A stretch of DNA of 36,461 nt from Caldisericaceae bacterium (lineage in GTDB: Bacteria; Caldisericota; Caldisericia; Caldisericales; Caldisericaceae): the NCBI GenBank assembly GCA_027023025.1, contig JALVXB010000028.1, positions 1-36,461 of the forward strand, written 5' to 3'. Shown here one piece after another: positions 1 to 7,837 of this stretch (positions within the stretch are counted from its first letter, which is position 1; each line of letters begins with the position of its first letter). The notes under the pieces are model-generated. The model did not search any database. It was given only the letters and a program-made list of their open reading frames with translations, and was not told the DNA's origin. Made by a program: the position numbers and the translations under genes.

Positions 1-163
1 ATTTTTTCCTCGCTGTGCTCCTCCTTTTCATTCTATGTTCTTCATTGTTGCTATTTTTGCCTGCTATTCTCCTTTATTTTCTCCCTATTCCTTCTCCAAG
101 GTATTGACTTATTATACTAAGTCTTAAGGTTATTATACATTAAAATATCTATACAAAAACTAA
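1..163. other. AT-rich leader region, no gene identified
   Basis: No convincing coding region. The minus strand is purine rich between 1 and 100, and a short in-frame start near 32 could be the beginning of a gene that runs off the left edge, but only about ten codons are visible and no good ribosome binding site precedes it. Two copies of TTATTATAC lie at 109-117 and 130-138, 21 bp apart. They might be an operator for the downstream aminotransferase promoter or just AT-rich sequence. Confidence 0.4.
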
Positions 164-191
164 TTGACTAACAAATTAAAAATTGTATTAT
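164..191 (+). promoter_or_regulatory. Predicted promoter of the aminotransferase gene
   Basis: TTGACT (-35) at 164-169 and TATTAT (-10) at 186-191 are separated by 16 bp. Transcription would begin near 198, giving a leader of about 15 nt that just includes the AAGGAG ribosome binding site at 201-206. Seen directly as a motif match; activity is inferred. Confidence 0.55.
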
Positions 192-212
192 GCGTAGCGA
201 AAGGAGATAAAG

Positions 213-1403
213 ATGAAAAGCTTATCAAAACTTGCAAATGTCTTTTTAACAAAGAAAAACAATGAAACGATTACCCCCTTTGATATGAAGGTACTGACGA
301 GAAAGTTGGAAGACGAAGGAAAGGAAATTGTCCACCTTGAAATAGGAGAGCCTGACTTCGACACACCAGAAAATATAAAAGAAGCAGGGATAAATGCAAT
401 CAATAATGGCTTTACGCATTATGCACCATCGCAGGGGCTGCCAGAACTAAGAGAAGCAGTTGCAGATTACATCAGCAGGACAAGACACATCTCTGTTACT
501 CCGGACGAAGTAATTATTACCCCTGGCGGAAAAAACATTATCTTTTACACGATGATGGCTCTGCTGAGCGAAGGAGATGAAGTAATTATCCCGGACCCAG
601 GATATTACCCATACAGGACGGATGCAGAATTATTTGGCGCAAAGGTAGTCTCACTTCCGCTCGTTGAGGAAACGAATTTTTCGTTCAACAGAGAGACATT
701 TAAATCTTTAATTACTCCACGCACAAAACTTATCGTGCTAATTTCTCCTGCAAACCCGACTGGCAACCTGTTTTCTCAGTCTGACCTTGAATTCATCGCA
801 AACCTTGCAGAAGAGAACGACATCTATGTGTTGTCCGACGAAATATACTCCCGCATCGTGTATGAAGGAGAATTTCGAAGCATCGCCTCGATACCGGTAA
901 TGAAAGAAAGGACGATTATCCTCGACGGTTTTTCCAAAACATACGCAATGACAGGCTGGAGGCTTGGGTACGGCATAGCAAATAAAAATCTCATACGGAT
1001 ATTCAATAAATTTCTCGTTTCATCCAATTCCTGCACGGCAACCTTTACGCAGATTGCAGGTATAGAAGCACTAAAAGGAAATCAGGATGCAGTAACCGAA
1101 ATGGTGCACGCATACAAAGAACGCAGAGATTTTCTATACAAAGAGATTAACAGTATAAAAGGCCTGTCAGTCAAAAAACCGGACGGCGCTTTTTATCTAT
1201 TCGTAAACATTAAAAAGACAGGAATGAGTTCAAACGAATTTGTACTATATTTGTTAAACAACTTTGGCATTGCAACAATTCCGGGCAGTACATTTGGCAC
1301 ATACGGAGAAGGCTACATCCGCATTTCCTATGCAAACTCTATGGAGAACTTGAGAAAGGCAGTTATTCAAATAAGGAAAGCGGTAAAGGCTATCAAATCG
1401 TAA
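213..1403 (+). CDS. Class I/II pyridoxal-phosphate aminotransferase (aspartate aminotransferase-like)
   Basis: A 396-residue PLP-dependent transaminase of fold type I, cytosolic. The PLP lysine is K242 in a GFSKTYAMTGWRLGYG motif; upstream are the NPTGN loop and a SDEIYSRI block (the Asp that contacts the PLP pyridine nitrogen), and downstream is the RISYA arginine motif that binds the substrate carboxylate. Length and motif order fit the AspC/AraT-like I-gamma aminotransferases, which act on aspartate, aromatic amino acids or alanine; the exact amino donor cannot be read from sequence. The ATG at 213 is chosen because AAGGAG ends 6 nt upstream. It is a single-gene unit pointing away from the pilus locus. 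A later ATG at codon 25 has no such binding site. Confidence 0.9.
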   Translation: MKSLSKLANVFLTKKNNETITPFDMKVLTRKLEDEGKEIVHLEIGEPDFDTPENIKEAGINAINNGFTHYAPSQGLPELREAVADYISRTRHISVTPDEVIITPGGKNIIFYTMMALLSEGDEVIIPDPGYYPYRTDAELFGAKVVSLPLVEETNFSFNRETFKSLITPRTKLIVLISPANPTGNLFSQSDLEFIANLAEENDIYVLSDEIYSRIVYEGEFRSIASIPVMKERTIILDGFSKTYAMTGWRLGYGIANKNLIRIFNKFLVSSNSCTATFTQIAGIEALKGNQDAVTEMVHAYKERRDFLYKEINSIKGLSVKKPDGAFYLFVNIKKTGMSSNEFVLYLLNNFGIATIPGSTFGTYGEGYIRISYANSMENLRKAVIQIRKAVKAIKS

Positions 1404-1742
1404 ATAATGAGTTCGGAGACCATAAAGTAATCTATACATCGAGAGATAATAGTTGTTTTTGCTGGTATGTATTCTGAATAATTAGCTTTGAATAATAATG
1501 ATTTACTGGTGTCAACCAAAAGGTATTGCCGTTAAGGCAGAGATTCTTCACTGTATTTAGAATAACCCCATCTCTCCGTCGTCCTCGAGCGAGTGTTAGC
1601 GAACGAAGGATTTCGTTTTTTGTTATGAAGCTACGACTCTTCACCGCACTTAAATCAGCTAAGAAAATCCGAGAACAAAAATTAGTAGCAATAAAAGAGC
1701 CAAAAAAGAAGGTTTCAAACTGATAAATAAAAATATACTAAA
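1404..1742. other. Gene-free region made of degenerate repeat modules
   Basis: This 339-bp gap lies between two convergent genes. It holds a minus-oriented copy of the intergenic repeat (1531-1567) and, at about 1574-1670, further modules resembling the same family (CGAGCGAGTG, GCGAACGAAGGATT, and on the minus strand GTGAAGAGTCGTAGC). Short open frames here translate the repeats into low-complexity Arg/Ser-rich peptides and are not supported as genes. No strong terminator hairpin is visible for either flanking gene. Confidence 0.6.
1531..1567 (-). repeat. Intergenic repeat, copy E (inverted)
   Basis: Read on the minus strand this begins GGTTATTCT and ends GTGAAGAATCTCTGCCTT, matching the tail of the clearest copy at 14347-14391. 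It sits in the gap between the aminotransferase and yjbQ and is opposite in orientation to the four copies near 14.2-14.4 kb. Confidence 0.6.
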
Positions 1743-2138
1743 CTATTTTCCTATAATCTCTACAAGTACTCTTCTACTGCGTGGACCGTCGAATTCGCAG
1801 AAGTATATGCCCTGCCAGGTGCCTAAAACAAGATGGCCATTTTTTATAATAATAGTCCTATCTGAACCTATGACGGATGCCTTTATGTGTGCAGCTGCAT
1901 TTCCTTCGAGGTGTGTATAGTTTCCATTCCATGGCACGATTCTATTTAAGTAATTCAAAATATCCGTTTTAACGGATGGGTCTGCATTTTCGTTAATCGT
2001 CACGGCAGCAGTAGTATGCGGAATGTATACAATGCAGATTCCGTCCCTGATGCCACTTTTCTCCACTATTTTTTCTACTTGCCCGGTTATATCAACAATT
2101 TCGGAGTGCCGCATTGTTCTTACGGGAAATTCAAACAT
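1743..2138 (-). CDS. yjbQ: YjbQ family protein (UPF0047)
   Basis: A 131-residue, single-domain protein matching the YjbQ/UPF0047 family almost end to end. The family motifs are visible: IVYIPHTTAAVTINENADPSV, HLEGNAAAHIKAS and LGTWQGIYFCEFDGPRSR. Family members are trimeric beta-barrel proteins; some complement a thiamine-phosphate synthase defect when overproduced, but the physiological role is uncertain. The ATG overlaps the TAA of the upstream diguanylate cyclase gene as TAATG, so translation is probably coupled, and GGAGG lies 9 nt upstream. It is the last gene of the second pilus operon. A functional link with pili or c-di-GMP is suggested only by position. Confidence 0.88.
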   Translation of the reverse strand: MFEFPVRTMRHSEIVDITGQVEKIVEKSGIRDGICIVYIPHTTAAVTINENADPSVKTDILNYLNRIVPWNGNYTHLEGNAAAHIKASVIGSDRTIIIKNGHLVLGTWQGIYFCEFDGPRSRRVLVEIIGK

Positions 2139-3550
2139 TAATTCTCACCTCCTATATCTCCATTATACTTAGCTATGCAGTTTCTACCACTGTTTTTTGC
2201 TTTGTACGCTGCAACATCCACTGCTTTAAGAATTTGCTCTGGTGTGCTTCCGTCATCTGGAAATTCCGCAACTCCACCTGAAATTGTAAGCTTTCCGTTC
2301 GGTTGTTTTTCTTCGCCTGGAAATTTTGTTTCTTCCACATTTTTGCGAACTCTTTCTGCATACTTAAATGCACCGTCTTTACTTGTTTCTGGAAGTATTA
2401 CTATAAATTCTTCGCCACCAAACCGTGCAGGCAAGTCTGTAAACCTGCTTTCCTTTTTCAAAATTGCTCCTACTTTTTTTAGTGCAATGTTTCCTACATC
2501 GTGCCCATTATTGTCGTTGTACTCTTTAAAGTAGTCAATGTCAAACATTGCAAGTGAAAATACTTTTCCATATCTTTTTGCGCGAGATAGCTCTTTAGAT
2601 AACTCTCTTCTAAATACTCTGTAGTTGTACAATCCAGTAAGTTCGTCTTTTTCTGCAAGTTCTTCCATTTTTTTGTACAGGAGTGCATTCTCTACTGCTC
2701 CACTGAGGAGGTTTGCAACGGATTGAAGAATTTTTGCATCTTCCTCGCTAAAAGTATTTTTCTCGTTACTTTCTATATTCAATACTCCCAGAAGTTTGTC
2801 GTTGTAAAGAAGCGGAATTGCAATTTCAGCCTTCGTCCTTTTACTCCCCTCTATGTATCTTTTGTCTTTTTCGACATCGTTAGATATAATAACTTTCCTT
2901 AGTTTTCCAGCAAGTCCAGTGATACCTTCGCCTCTCTGTATACTCAACTTTACCCCTTTCTTATTAAATCCTTTTGTGCTTCTTTTTATCGACAGTGTGT
3001 AATTTTCATCCAATAAAAGAATTGCTACATTGTCGTATCCAAATGTTTCTCTGATGAGATTTATCGTTTTTTGAAGCAATTCATCCAGCTTAATTGTTTT
3101 TATAATTTCACTACTAATTTTGTAGAGAAGTTCAAGGTCTCTGTATCTTTTTATTATGCTGTAGTTAAGTTTGTTCTGAATGATAATAAGACCTATAAGA
3201 GTAGATATTATTTCGAGGTCGTGTATTTTGCCATTCAATTTAGTACTGCTTTTTATACGGACAGCACCTATAAGTTCTTTTTTATTAGTTATTGGTATAA
3301 AAATTTCGTTTTTATCTTTTTTGAATGGTTTACCTCGAATAAATCTTTTGGTAAGTCTTTCGTCGTCAGTTAACAGGTCAATTTTTTCGTTTTCCTCCAT
3401 TGACAGAAGATAATCTTCTTTTTTAAGGAAAACAGAAAACTCCTCAAGACCAAACTTTTTTTTAGTGAGTGTTTTAATTTTTTTAATTACCTGCTCTGCG
3501 TCTTTATTGGATATTAAGTCTTGTTTTACTATCGCTATTATTTCCTTCAA
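2138..3550 (-). CDS. GAF-GGDEF diguanylate cyclase
   Basis: A 470-residue soluble enzyme predicted to make cyclic di-GMP from two GTP. Residues 1-130 look like a degenerate GAF module, 140-290 are a clear GAF domain (GITGLAGKLRKVIISNDVEKD), and 300-460 are a GGDEF domain. The active-site loop is GGEEF at 378-382, and RFTD at 369-372 is an RxxD inhibitory site at the standard spacing, so both catalysis and product feedback should work. There is no membrane segment. The start appears to be TTG at 3550, with GGTGA a few bases upstream at the end of pilO. It lies in the pilus operon between pilO and yjbQ, which suggests that it signals to the pilus machinery, although no PilZ-domain receptor is present in the window. 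Confidence 0.9.
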   Translation of the reverse strand: MKEIIAIVKQDLISNKDAEQVIKKIKTLTKKKFGLEEFSVFLKKEDYLLSMEENEKIDLLTDDERLTKRFIRGKPFKKDKNEIFIPITNKKELIGAVRIKSSTKLNGKIHDLEIISTLIGLIIIQNKLNYSIIKRYRDLELLYKISSEIIKTIKLDELLQKTINLIRETFGYDNVAILLLDENYTLSIKRSTKGFNKKGVKLSIQRGEGITGLAGKLRKVIISNDVEKDKRYIEGSKRTKAEIAIPLLYNDKLLGVLNIESNEKNTFSEEDAKILQSVANLLSGAVENALLYKKMEELAEKDELTGLYNYRVFRRELSKELSRAKRYGKVFSLAMFDIDYFKEYNDNNGHDVGNIALKKVGAILKKESRFTDLPARFGGEEFIVILPETSKDGAFKYAERVRKNVEETKFPGEEKQPNGKLTISGGVAEFPDDGSTPEQILKAVDVAAYKAKNSGRNCIAKYNGDIGGEN

Positions 3551-3553
3551 ATC

Positions 3554-4168
3554 TTATTCACCGCCATAGTACCAGCGTGTTTCACTATTTGTCTGGACAT
3601 ATATAGTAAAAGTTATAGATATTTGTTTTTTTATAGATCTGTTTGCTTTAGATTGCATGCCTCCAGGGTTGTTACTAAAAGAGCCGTTAAACGAAACTGA
3701 ATTTGGTTTTATAGTGTATCCTTTGTTTTCTAAGTACGATAAAAAATTTATTAGGCTATCGTAATTTTGTCCGCTCATTTCTATGTTTATTGATAGTTCT
3801 TTGACTGGAGGTTTAGTATTTGTAAGGTTCTTAATCTCGCCAAACGAAATGCTCTGTACTCCAAGATTGTATGCTTTTGCCGTTTTGTCCAAATTTTTTA
3901 GAAAAGTAAATAGAGTATTGTCAGAAAAAATCTCGGATTCTAGTTTTTTAATTTCTGTAATTTTTTCCTGTTCTTGTTTTTCGAGCAGACTCGCTACCTC
4001 TGCTTCGGCAGTCTTCTCTTTTAAAATACGCGAGGATTTTTTAAGGGCTTTTGAGGTTGAGGCAATCTGATATATTCGGAATCCGTAAAAACTGCCGACA
4101 ATAACCATTTCTAATATTGCCAGTGTAAAAAATAACGCTAATCCATTTGTTTTTTTATTTTCCTTCAT
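3554..4168 (-). CDS. pilO: PilO-like (GspM-like) type IV pilus inner-membrane protein
   Basis: A small bitopic membrane protein of 204 residues: short charged N-terminus, one transmembrane helix near residues 10-30 (LALFFTLAILEMVIVGSFYGF), a Lys/Glu-rich coiled coil to about 90, then a ferredoxin-like periplasmic domain ending in TFTIYV. This is the PilO/GspM layout; sequence conservation in the family is low, so position carries much of the weight. I place the start at the ATG at 4168, where AGAGG sits 8 nt upstream, rather than the in-frame GTG at 4177. It overlaps the end of the PilM-PilN gene by 14 nt. In the pilus it would pair with the PilN part of that fusion to link the ATPase platform to the cell envelope. 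Confidence 0.75.
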   Translation of the reverse strand: MKENKKTNGLALFFTLAILEMVIVGSFYGFRIYQIASTSKALKKSSRILKEKTAEAEVASLLEKQEQEKITEIKKLESEIFSDNTLFTFLKNLDKTAKAYNLGVQSISFGEIKNLTNTKPPVKELSINIEMSGQNYDSLINFLSYLENKGYTIKPNSVSFNGSFSNNPGGMQSKANRSIKKQISITFTIYVQTNSETRWYYGGE

Positions 4169-5633
4169 TTTGTGCACCTCTTATTTTTGCAACGATGTTA
4201 AAAGTTGCACTTTCACCGTTTACTATTCTCGTTATAGAGGCCTGGGTAATTGTTTTTGCAGATGACAGGTTTCTTTCGAAGTCGAATATCTTATAATATT
4301 CGTCAGCACTTCCCTTAATAACTATCGTACTATCATTAGTTATTGATAGACTATTTATCAAGACACCTGGTGGAAGTTTTTGTTTTAGTTCACGAAGTAC
4401 TGCTGATTTGATTCTCGCTTTCTTAACGAGATTATCTACCAGAAGATATTGGTTTAGCATACCATTTGTTTCGTTTAACTTGCTTTTTAGTTTTGCCGTA
4501 TTCTCTGCTGCCTTTTCTGCTTTTTTAATCCTGACTTGAATACTCTGAAGATTTGTCTCCAGGCTGTTTAATATACTATTTACATAAGGATAGAAGTATA
4601 TTCCAAGTACATTTACTGCAATAAGCAATAGGAGAGTAAGTGCAATTTTTGCTTTCATCGACTTTTTCTCTACTAGGATGTGTTTTGAAATATCGCAGAG
4701 AAGCGGATCAGATTCTTTACTTGCACTGAGTATGGCCGTTCCTACCGCCCTGATAAATTCACTACCACCTTCGTTCTGGATGCGCAAGTATAATTCTTCG
4801 TCCTGGATTGATACATTTTTTGCATCCATTTTTGGAATAATTATGGGGTATGCGATTCGCTGGCTTAGTATTGCAAGTAGTTTTTCTATACCAGAATTTT
4901 GAGATATAAGAAAGATATTTTTTATCGAGAAGTTTCTGCTCCTTACTACATAGGTAATTGTGGTTGCAATGTTACCAGACCAGGTACTTCCCGTTGAAAT
5001 ACTGCCCTCCTTTAAAAGTTCGTCAGAGCCGGTATCGTGTATATACGAGAAGTAGAGTTTTCCGTCTTTTACGAACGAGATCGTCGTAATAGAACTATCT
5101 ACACTTACTATGGCAAATGGTTCATTAAGATGATAAATGGTACTTATAAATTTAGCCTCAGCAAAATTTGCAGGAATAACACCTCTGGTGCTAAACCCGC
5201 ACTTCCTGGAGGATTTTATAATGTTCATTAAGTCTGTTTCCTTTATACCTGCCCACATAATTTTGACTTTGTTTTTTTCTCTTTCAAGTGTAGTGAAACC
5301 TAACGAGACATTCTCGTGGTTGAAAATTGCATAATCCTTGATTTCTGCCTCTATTAATTTAAAGATTTCGTTTTCAGGTATTAATGGTACGGTTTTTTCT
5401 TTGACGACGACTTTCGAGTCTGGAGGGGTTATAAATGCGTTTCCAGTTATTTGTTCCTTTTTGAGTGTATTTCTACACTTCTTCAAAAAATCTGAGTTCT
5501 TGTCTTTCCCTTCTTTTAAGAAGTCGCCAGCAAACTCTTTTAGTGCAGCAATTGTTATGTGACCTTTTTTAATAGTTATTACTGCGACTCTTACGAAGTG
5601 CTCGCTTATACTAAAACCGATAAATTTTTTCAT
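4155..5633 (-). CDS. PilM-PilN fusion protein (GspL-like)
   Basis: A 492-residue protein. Residues 1-320 are an actin-like PilM/FtsA-type ATPase domain (start KKFIGFSISEHFVRVAVI; phosphate loop region IVSVDSSITTISFVKDGKLYFS). A transmembrane helix follows near 328-350 (IALTLLLLIAVNVLGIYFYP), then a coiled coil and a PilN-like domain (LRELKQKLPPGVLINSLSI) to the end. Most type IV pilus loci encode PilM and PilN separately; the joined arrangement is that of GspL in type II secretion. AGGGG lies 7 nt before the ATG. It sits between a pseudopilin gene and pilO, the normal order. Its role would be the inner-membrane alignment complex that couples PilB ATPase to assembly. Confidence 0.82.
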   Translation of the reverse strand: MKKFIGFSISEHFVRVAVITIKKGHITIAALKEFAGDFLKEGKDKNSDFLKKCRNTLKKEQITGNAFITPPDSKVVVKEKTVPLIPENEIFKLIEAEIKDYAIFNHENVSLGFTTLEREKNKVKIMWAGIKETDLMNIIKSSRKCGFSTRGVIPANFAEAKFISTIYHLNEPFAIVSVDSSITTISFVKDGKLYFSYIHDTGSDELLKEGSISTGSTWSGNIATTITYVVRSRNFSIKNIFLISQNSGIEKLLAILSQRIAYPIIIPKMDAKNVSIQDEELYLRIQNEGGSEFIRAVGTAILSASKESDPLLCDISKHILVEKKSMKAKIALTLLLLIAVNVLGIYFYPYVNSILNSLETNLQSIQVRIKKAEKAAENTAKLKSKLNETNGMLNQYLLVDNLVKKARIKSAVLRELKQKLPPGVLINSLSITNDSTIVIKGSADEYYKIFDFERNLSSAKTITQASITRIVNGESATFNIVAKIRGAQNEGK

Positions 5634-5642
5634 CGTGTACCC

Positions 5643-6191
5643 CTATTGTTCATAGTTTATAAGATAAATCGTTTTTTCAAAAGTAGTTCCTGTAGCAGTT
5701 TCAATCGTTACTTTTACATAATAAGGTGGAGCACTATTAGTCGTATCGAAGTTTGAGCCATCCAGCGTGAAATTTTTAATTATGCCTTTTTCAAGCCCTT
5801 CGGGGAAGACTTCCTTCGCGTTACTATTTATCCATTTGTAGAATATTGCATCTGGTGTGTTCTGGTCGTCAATTTCGTAATTGTAGGTATTATCTGAAAC
5901 ATAGTTGCCATTCTCGTCGGCATCCTTACAGATGAATGTAACTTTATAACTCGTTGCTGTACTCGTTACAGTAATGGTTCCATTTTCCGCCCTTCGTATA
6001 GAGCGTTCAAAGTCCTGCATTATTAGATTAGCATAATAGTCACCCTTCAGTTTCGTGCTTCCGTAGGTTTGCATCAGAATAGATTGATGGAGCAATGTAA
6101 CAATGGGTATTACGAGAACTGCTAAAATTGCAATTACAATTACTTCTTCTATTAATGTAAAGCCTTTTCTACAACCCAACGCTTTTGCCAT
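5643..6191 (-). CDS. Prepilin-type N-terminal cleavage protein (minor pilin)
   Basis: About 182 residues with a class III signal peptide: short basic leader, G followed by FTLIEEVIVIAILAVLVIPIVTLL, with Glu at mature position 5 as prepilin peptidase substrates require. The rest is a soluble pilin head with no close family I can name; size and position suit a GspJ/PilW-type minor pilin. An ATG at 6197 is in frame, but AGGGA lies only 2 nt before it and 8 nt before the ATG at 6191, so I prefer 6191. It overlaps the end of the preceding pseudopilin gene. The prepilin peptidase that would process it is not in this window. Confidence 0.8.
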   Translation of the reverse strand: MAKALGCRKGFTLIEEVIVIAILAVLVIPIVTLLHQSILMQTYGSTKLKGDYYANLIMQDFERSIRRAENGTITVTSTATSYKVTFICKDADENGNYVSDNTYNYEIDDQNTPDAIFYKWINSNAKEVFPEGLEKGIIKNFTLDGSNFDTTNSAPPYYVKVTIETATGTTFEKTIYLINYEQ

Positions 6192-6603
6192 TTGCATCGT
6201 CCCTTATAAAATTACACCTCATCCGTATTATTGGCTTTGTCTGGTCAGTCATAAGGTATATGTCTACTTCTATTTCTTTTATCCAAGTTTTTCCGTTATC
6301 TAACGGATTGATTTTTCCATTTGTTTGTGTGTTTGGAACAAAATATTTATATCCAAATCTTTCGTAAGGAGAAGAAAACTGTATTATCCCTGAAGTACTT
6401 ATGCTTGTTAATTGTGTTTTATCCAGCGTTTTTAGATATTCTATCTTTTTTGTAGCAAGCATTGACGCGGTTTCAATGTATTCTGCAGTATCAATGTTTT
6501 GTGCACCTGTATAGTAAACTTTAAATGCCCAAACTGCCATAATAGCAATCAGTGCTATTGAAACCACAACTTCTATAATGGAAGCACCTTTTCTACTTCT
6601 CAC
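6169..6603 (-). CDS. Prepilin-type minor pilin (pseudopilin)
   Basis: 144 residues beginning with a short basic leader, then a cleavage site KG followed by ASIIEVVVSIALIAIMAVWAF. The +1 residue would be Ala rather than Phe, but Glu is at +5 and the hydrophobic helix is intact, so it should be a prepilin peptidase substrate. The remainder is short and resembles GspI/PilV-type pseudopilins in size. The start codon is GTG, with GGAGG 9 nt upstream inside the end of the preceding gene. It is one of three consecutive minor pilin genes that probably form the tip complex that starts fibre assembly. Confidence 0.78.
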   Translation of the reverse strand: MRSRKGASIIEVVVSIALIAIMAVWAFKVYYTGAQNIDTAEYIETASMLATKKIEYLKTLDKTQLTSISTSGIIQFSSPYERFGYKYFVPNTQTNGKINPLDNGKTWIKEIEVDIYLMTDQTKPIIRMRCNFIRDDANGKSVGL

Positions 6604-6604
6604 T

Positions 6605-7714
6605 TTAGAATTCCTCCCTGAATGTACCCGGTAAAACTTCTGTAGTGGTTCCTGGAATTATAAAGTGGGGTGGTGGATTAGTGTAGTAATCTGTTACATA
6701 TTGCATGCTCGTATCACCCCATGGCCCTCCTAATTCACCTAACGGATTTTTTTCTATAACTTCCCCGTCTATTTCTCCGTACGAAGAGATACTATATTCC
6801 ATATCTACTCCGCCTGCAGTGTATATGAAACCGTGAAGATACAGAGTGGTGTCATCGTCGTAACTGTAAGTAAAATTAAACTCTACAGTTCCGCTTCCAA
6901 AGTGAGTGATAATTGGATATGTGGAATTGTTGTCTTTACTGTTTTCAGCTCCGTACCAGTTAGTATCGTCACCATTTGCAGGACCCATCTTGTCCAGAAT
7001 AAGATTTTTTGCATTCGTTATTATCGAGAGATTGTAAGATTCATCGTAAATGTAAACGAAACTTACTGTTAGTGTAGCATCAGCTTCCGTTTGTATGTAA
7101 ATCACCTTTCCGAGGTCTTGAGGTAATACATAATAGGTAGGACTTGTTCCAGATATTTCCACATATTTTTCTGCGTAATTTTCGTTATAGTAGTTTTCAT
7201 CAGGATAAGGTACAGATGCTGGAGAATTATTGTATTTATATCGATTTCCGTAAATATAATTGTAAAAATAGCTTCTTCTTACACCGTCGCGTCCACCTGT
7301 GGATGTAAATAAACAGTACTTAAATGGATCGCTTATGTTGCTTCCAAGTTGGACTGATGCAAATATCTTTCGTGAAAACGACCCTGTTTTACCTATTGAT
7401 TCAATGTAGGAATCTCCTCCAAAGCCTGAATTATCAGGTGTGTGATAAATCGTAGTGAAATTTCCTATTCCGTTTACTGCTCCAGATATAGAATCTCCAT
7501 CGTTATAGATAATACCGCTGTTTAGATTGGCGATCATTTGGTTTACGCCCATTTCAGCAAGGTAAAGTGCTTGTTCTCTCTGATAAATTTCAGTCTCCTG
7601 TAACGCACTAAATCTCAATCTCCTGAGAAGGCTGTTTGCAAACACTACCATAACCACGGCAATTATTAAAATGACAATTATTAAAGCCTGTCCTCTCCTC
7701 TTTTGACCACTCAT
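6605..7714 (-). CDS. PilX/GspK-like minor pilin
   Basis: 369 residues. The N-terminus is RRGQALIIVILIIAVVMVVFANSLLRR, followed by EREQALYLAEMGVNQ-type sequence (here EIYQREQALYLAEMGVNQ), the signature of PilX N-terminal-domain proteins. There is no Glu at +5 after the putative Gly cleavage site, as in GspK, which caps the pseudopilus tip. The long C-terminal region (residues 80-369) is Tyr/Asn/Gly-rich with no recognised domain and may be an adhesive or surface-exposed head. First gene of the second pilus operon: a promoter lies 10-37 nt upstream and no Shine-Dalgarno precedes the ATG. Confidence 0.75.
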   Translation of the reverse strand: MSGQKRRGQALIIVILIIAVVMVVFANSLLRRLRFSALQETEIYQREQALYLAEMGVNQMIANLNSGIIYNDGDSISGAVNGIGNFTTIYHTPDNSGFGGDSYIESIGKTGSFSRKIFASVQLGSNISDPFKYCLFTSTGGRDGVRRSYFYNYIYGNRYKYNNSPASVPYPDENYYNENYAEKYVEISGTSPTYYVLPQDLGKVIYIQTEADATLTVSFVYIYDESYNLSIITNAKNLILDKMGPANGDDTNWYGAENSKDNNSTYPIITHFGSGTVEFNFTYSYDDDTTLYLHGFIYTAGGVDMEYSISSYGEIDGEVIEKNPLGELGGPWGDTSMQYVTDYYTNPPPHFIIPGTTTEVLPGTFREEF

Positions 7715-7723
7715 GGTGTATAA

Positions 7724-7751
7724 ATTATACTACATTTGTATAAATTTTCAA
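7724..7751 (-). promoter_or_regulatory. Predicted promoter of the minor-pilin operon
   Basis: On the minus strand, TTGAAA (7751-7746) and TATAAT (7729-7724) are separated by 16 bp. The -10 ends 9 nt before the ATG at 7714, so the transcript would have a leader of at most about 3 nt and no room for a Shine-Dalgarno. It would drive the PilX-like gene, two pseudopilins, pilM-N, pilO, the diguanylate cyclase and yjbQ. Confidence 0.65.
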
Positions 7752-7782
7752 TTTATTAGTGAATTTGAAACTCTAAGATATT

Positions 7783-7812
7783 AAAAAATAGCGGTGCTTA
7801 AGCACCGCTATT
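7783..7812 (-). terminator. Rho-independent terminator of the major pilin gene
   Basis: Positions 7787-7812 form a perfect 26-bp palindrome with 13-bp arms (AATAGCGGTGCTT and its complement). On the minus strand it is followed directly by a run of T (7788-7783). It lies 26 bp after the pilin stop codon and separates the pilin transcript from the downstream minor-pilin promoter. Confidence 0.85.
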
Positions 7813-7837
7813 AAGAAGTCGATTAAATTGTTCAGGA

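Noticed and set aside
32-100. Possible start of a minus-strand gene at the left edge
   Set aside because: Only about ten codons are visible, with no good ribosome binding site; cannot be supported without upstream sequence.
1432-1723. Open frames on both strands in the gap after the aminotransferase
   Set aside because: They translate intergenic repeats into low-complexity Arg/Ser/Phe-rich peptides, have no ribosome binding sites, and overlap one another on opposite strands.
5037-5756. Plus-strand frames opposite the PilM-PilN and pseudopilin genes, and similar long antisense frames opposite rny, uvrC and clpX
   Set aside because: They are shadows of the real minus-strand genes, with hydrophobic or Phe/Ser/Cys-rich translations, no binding sites and no family motifs.
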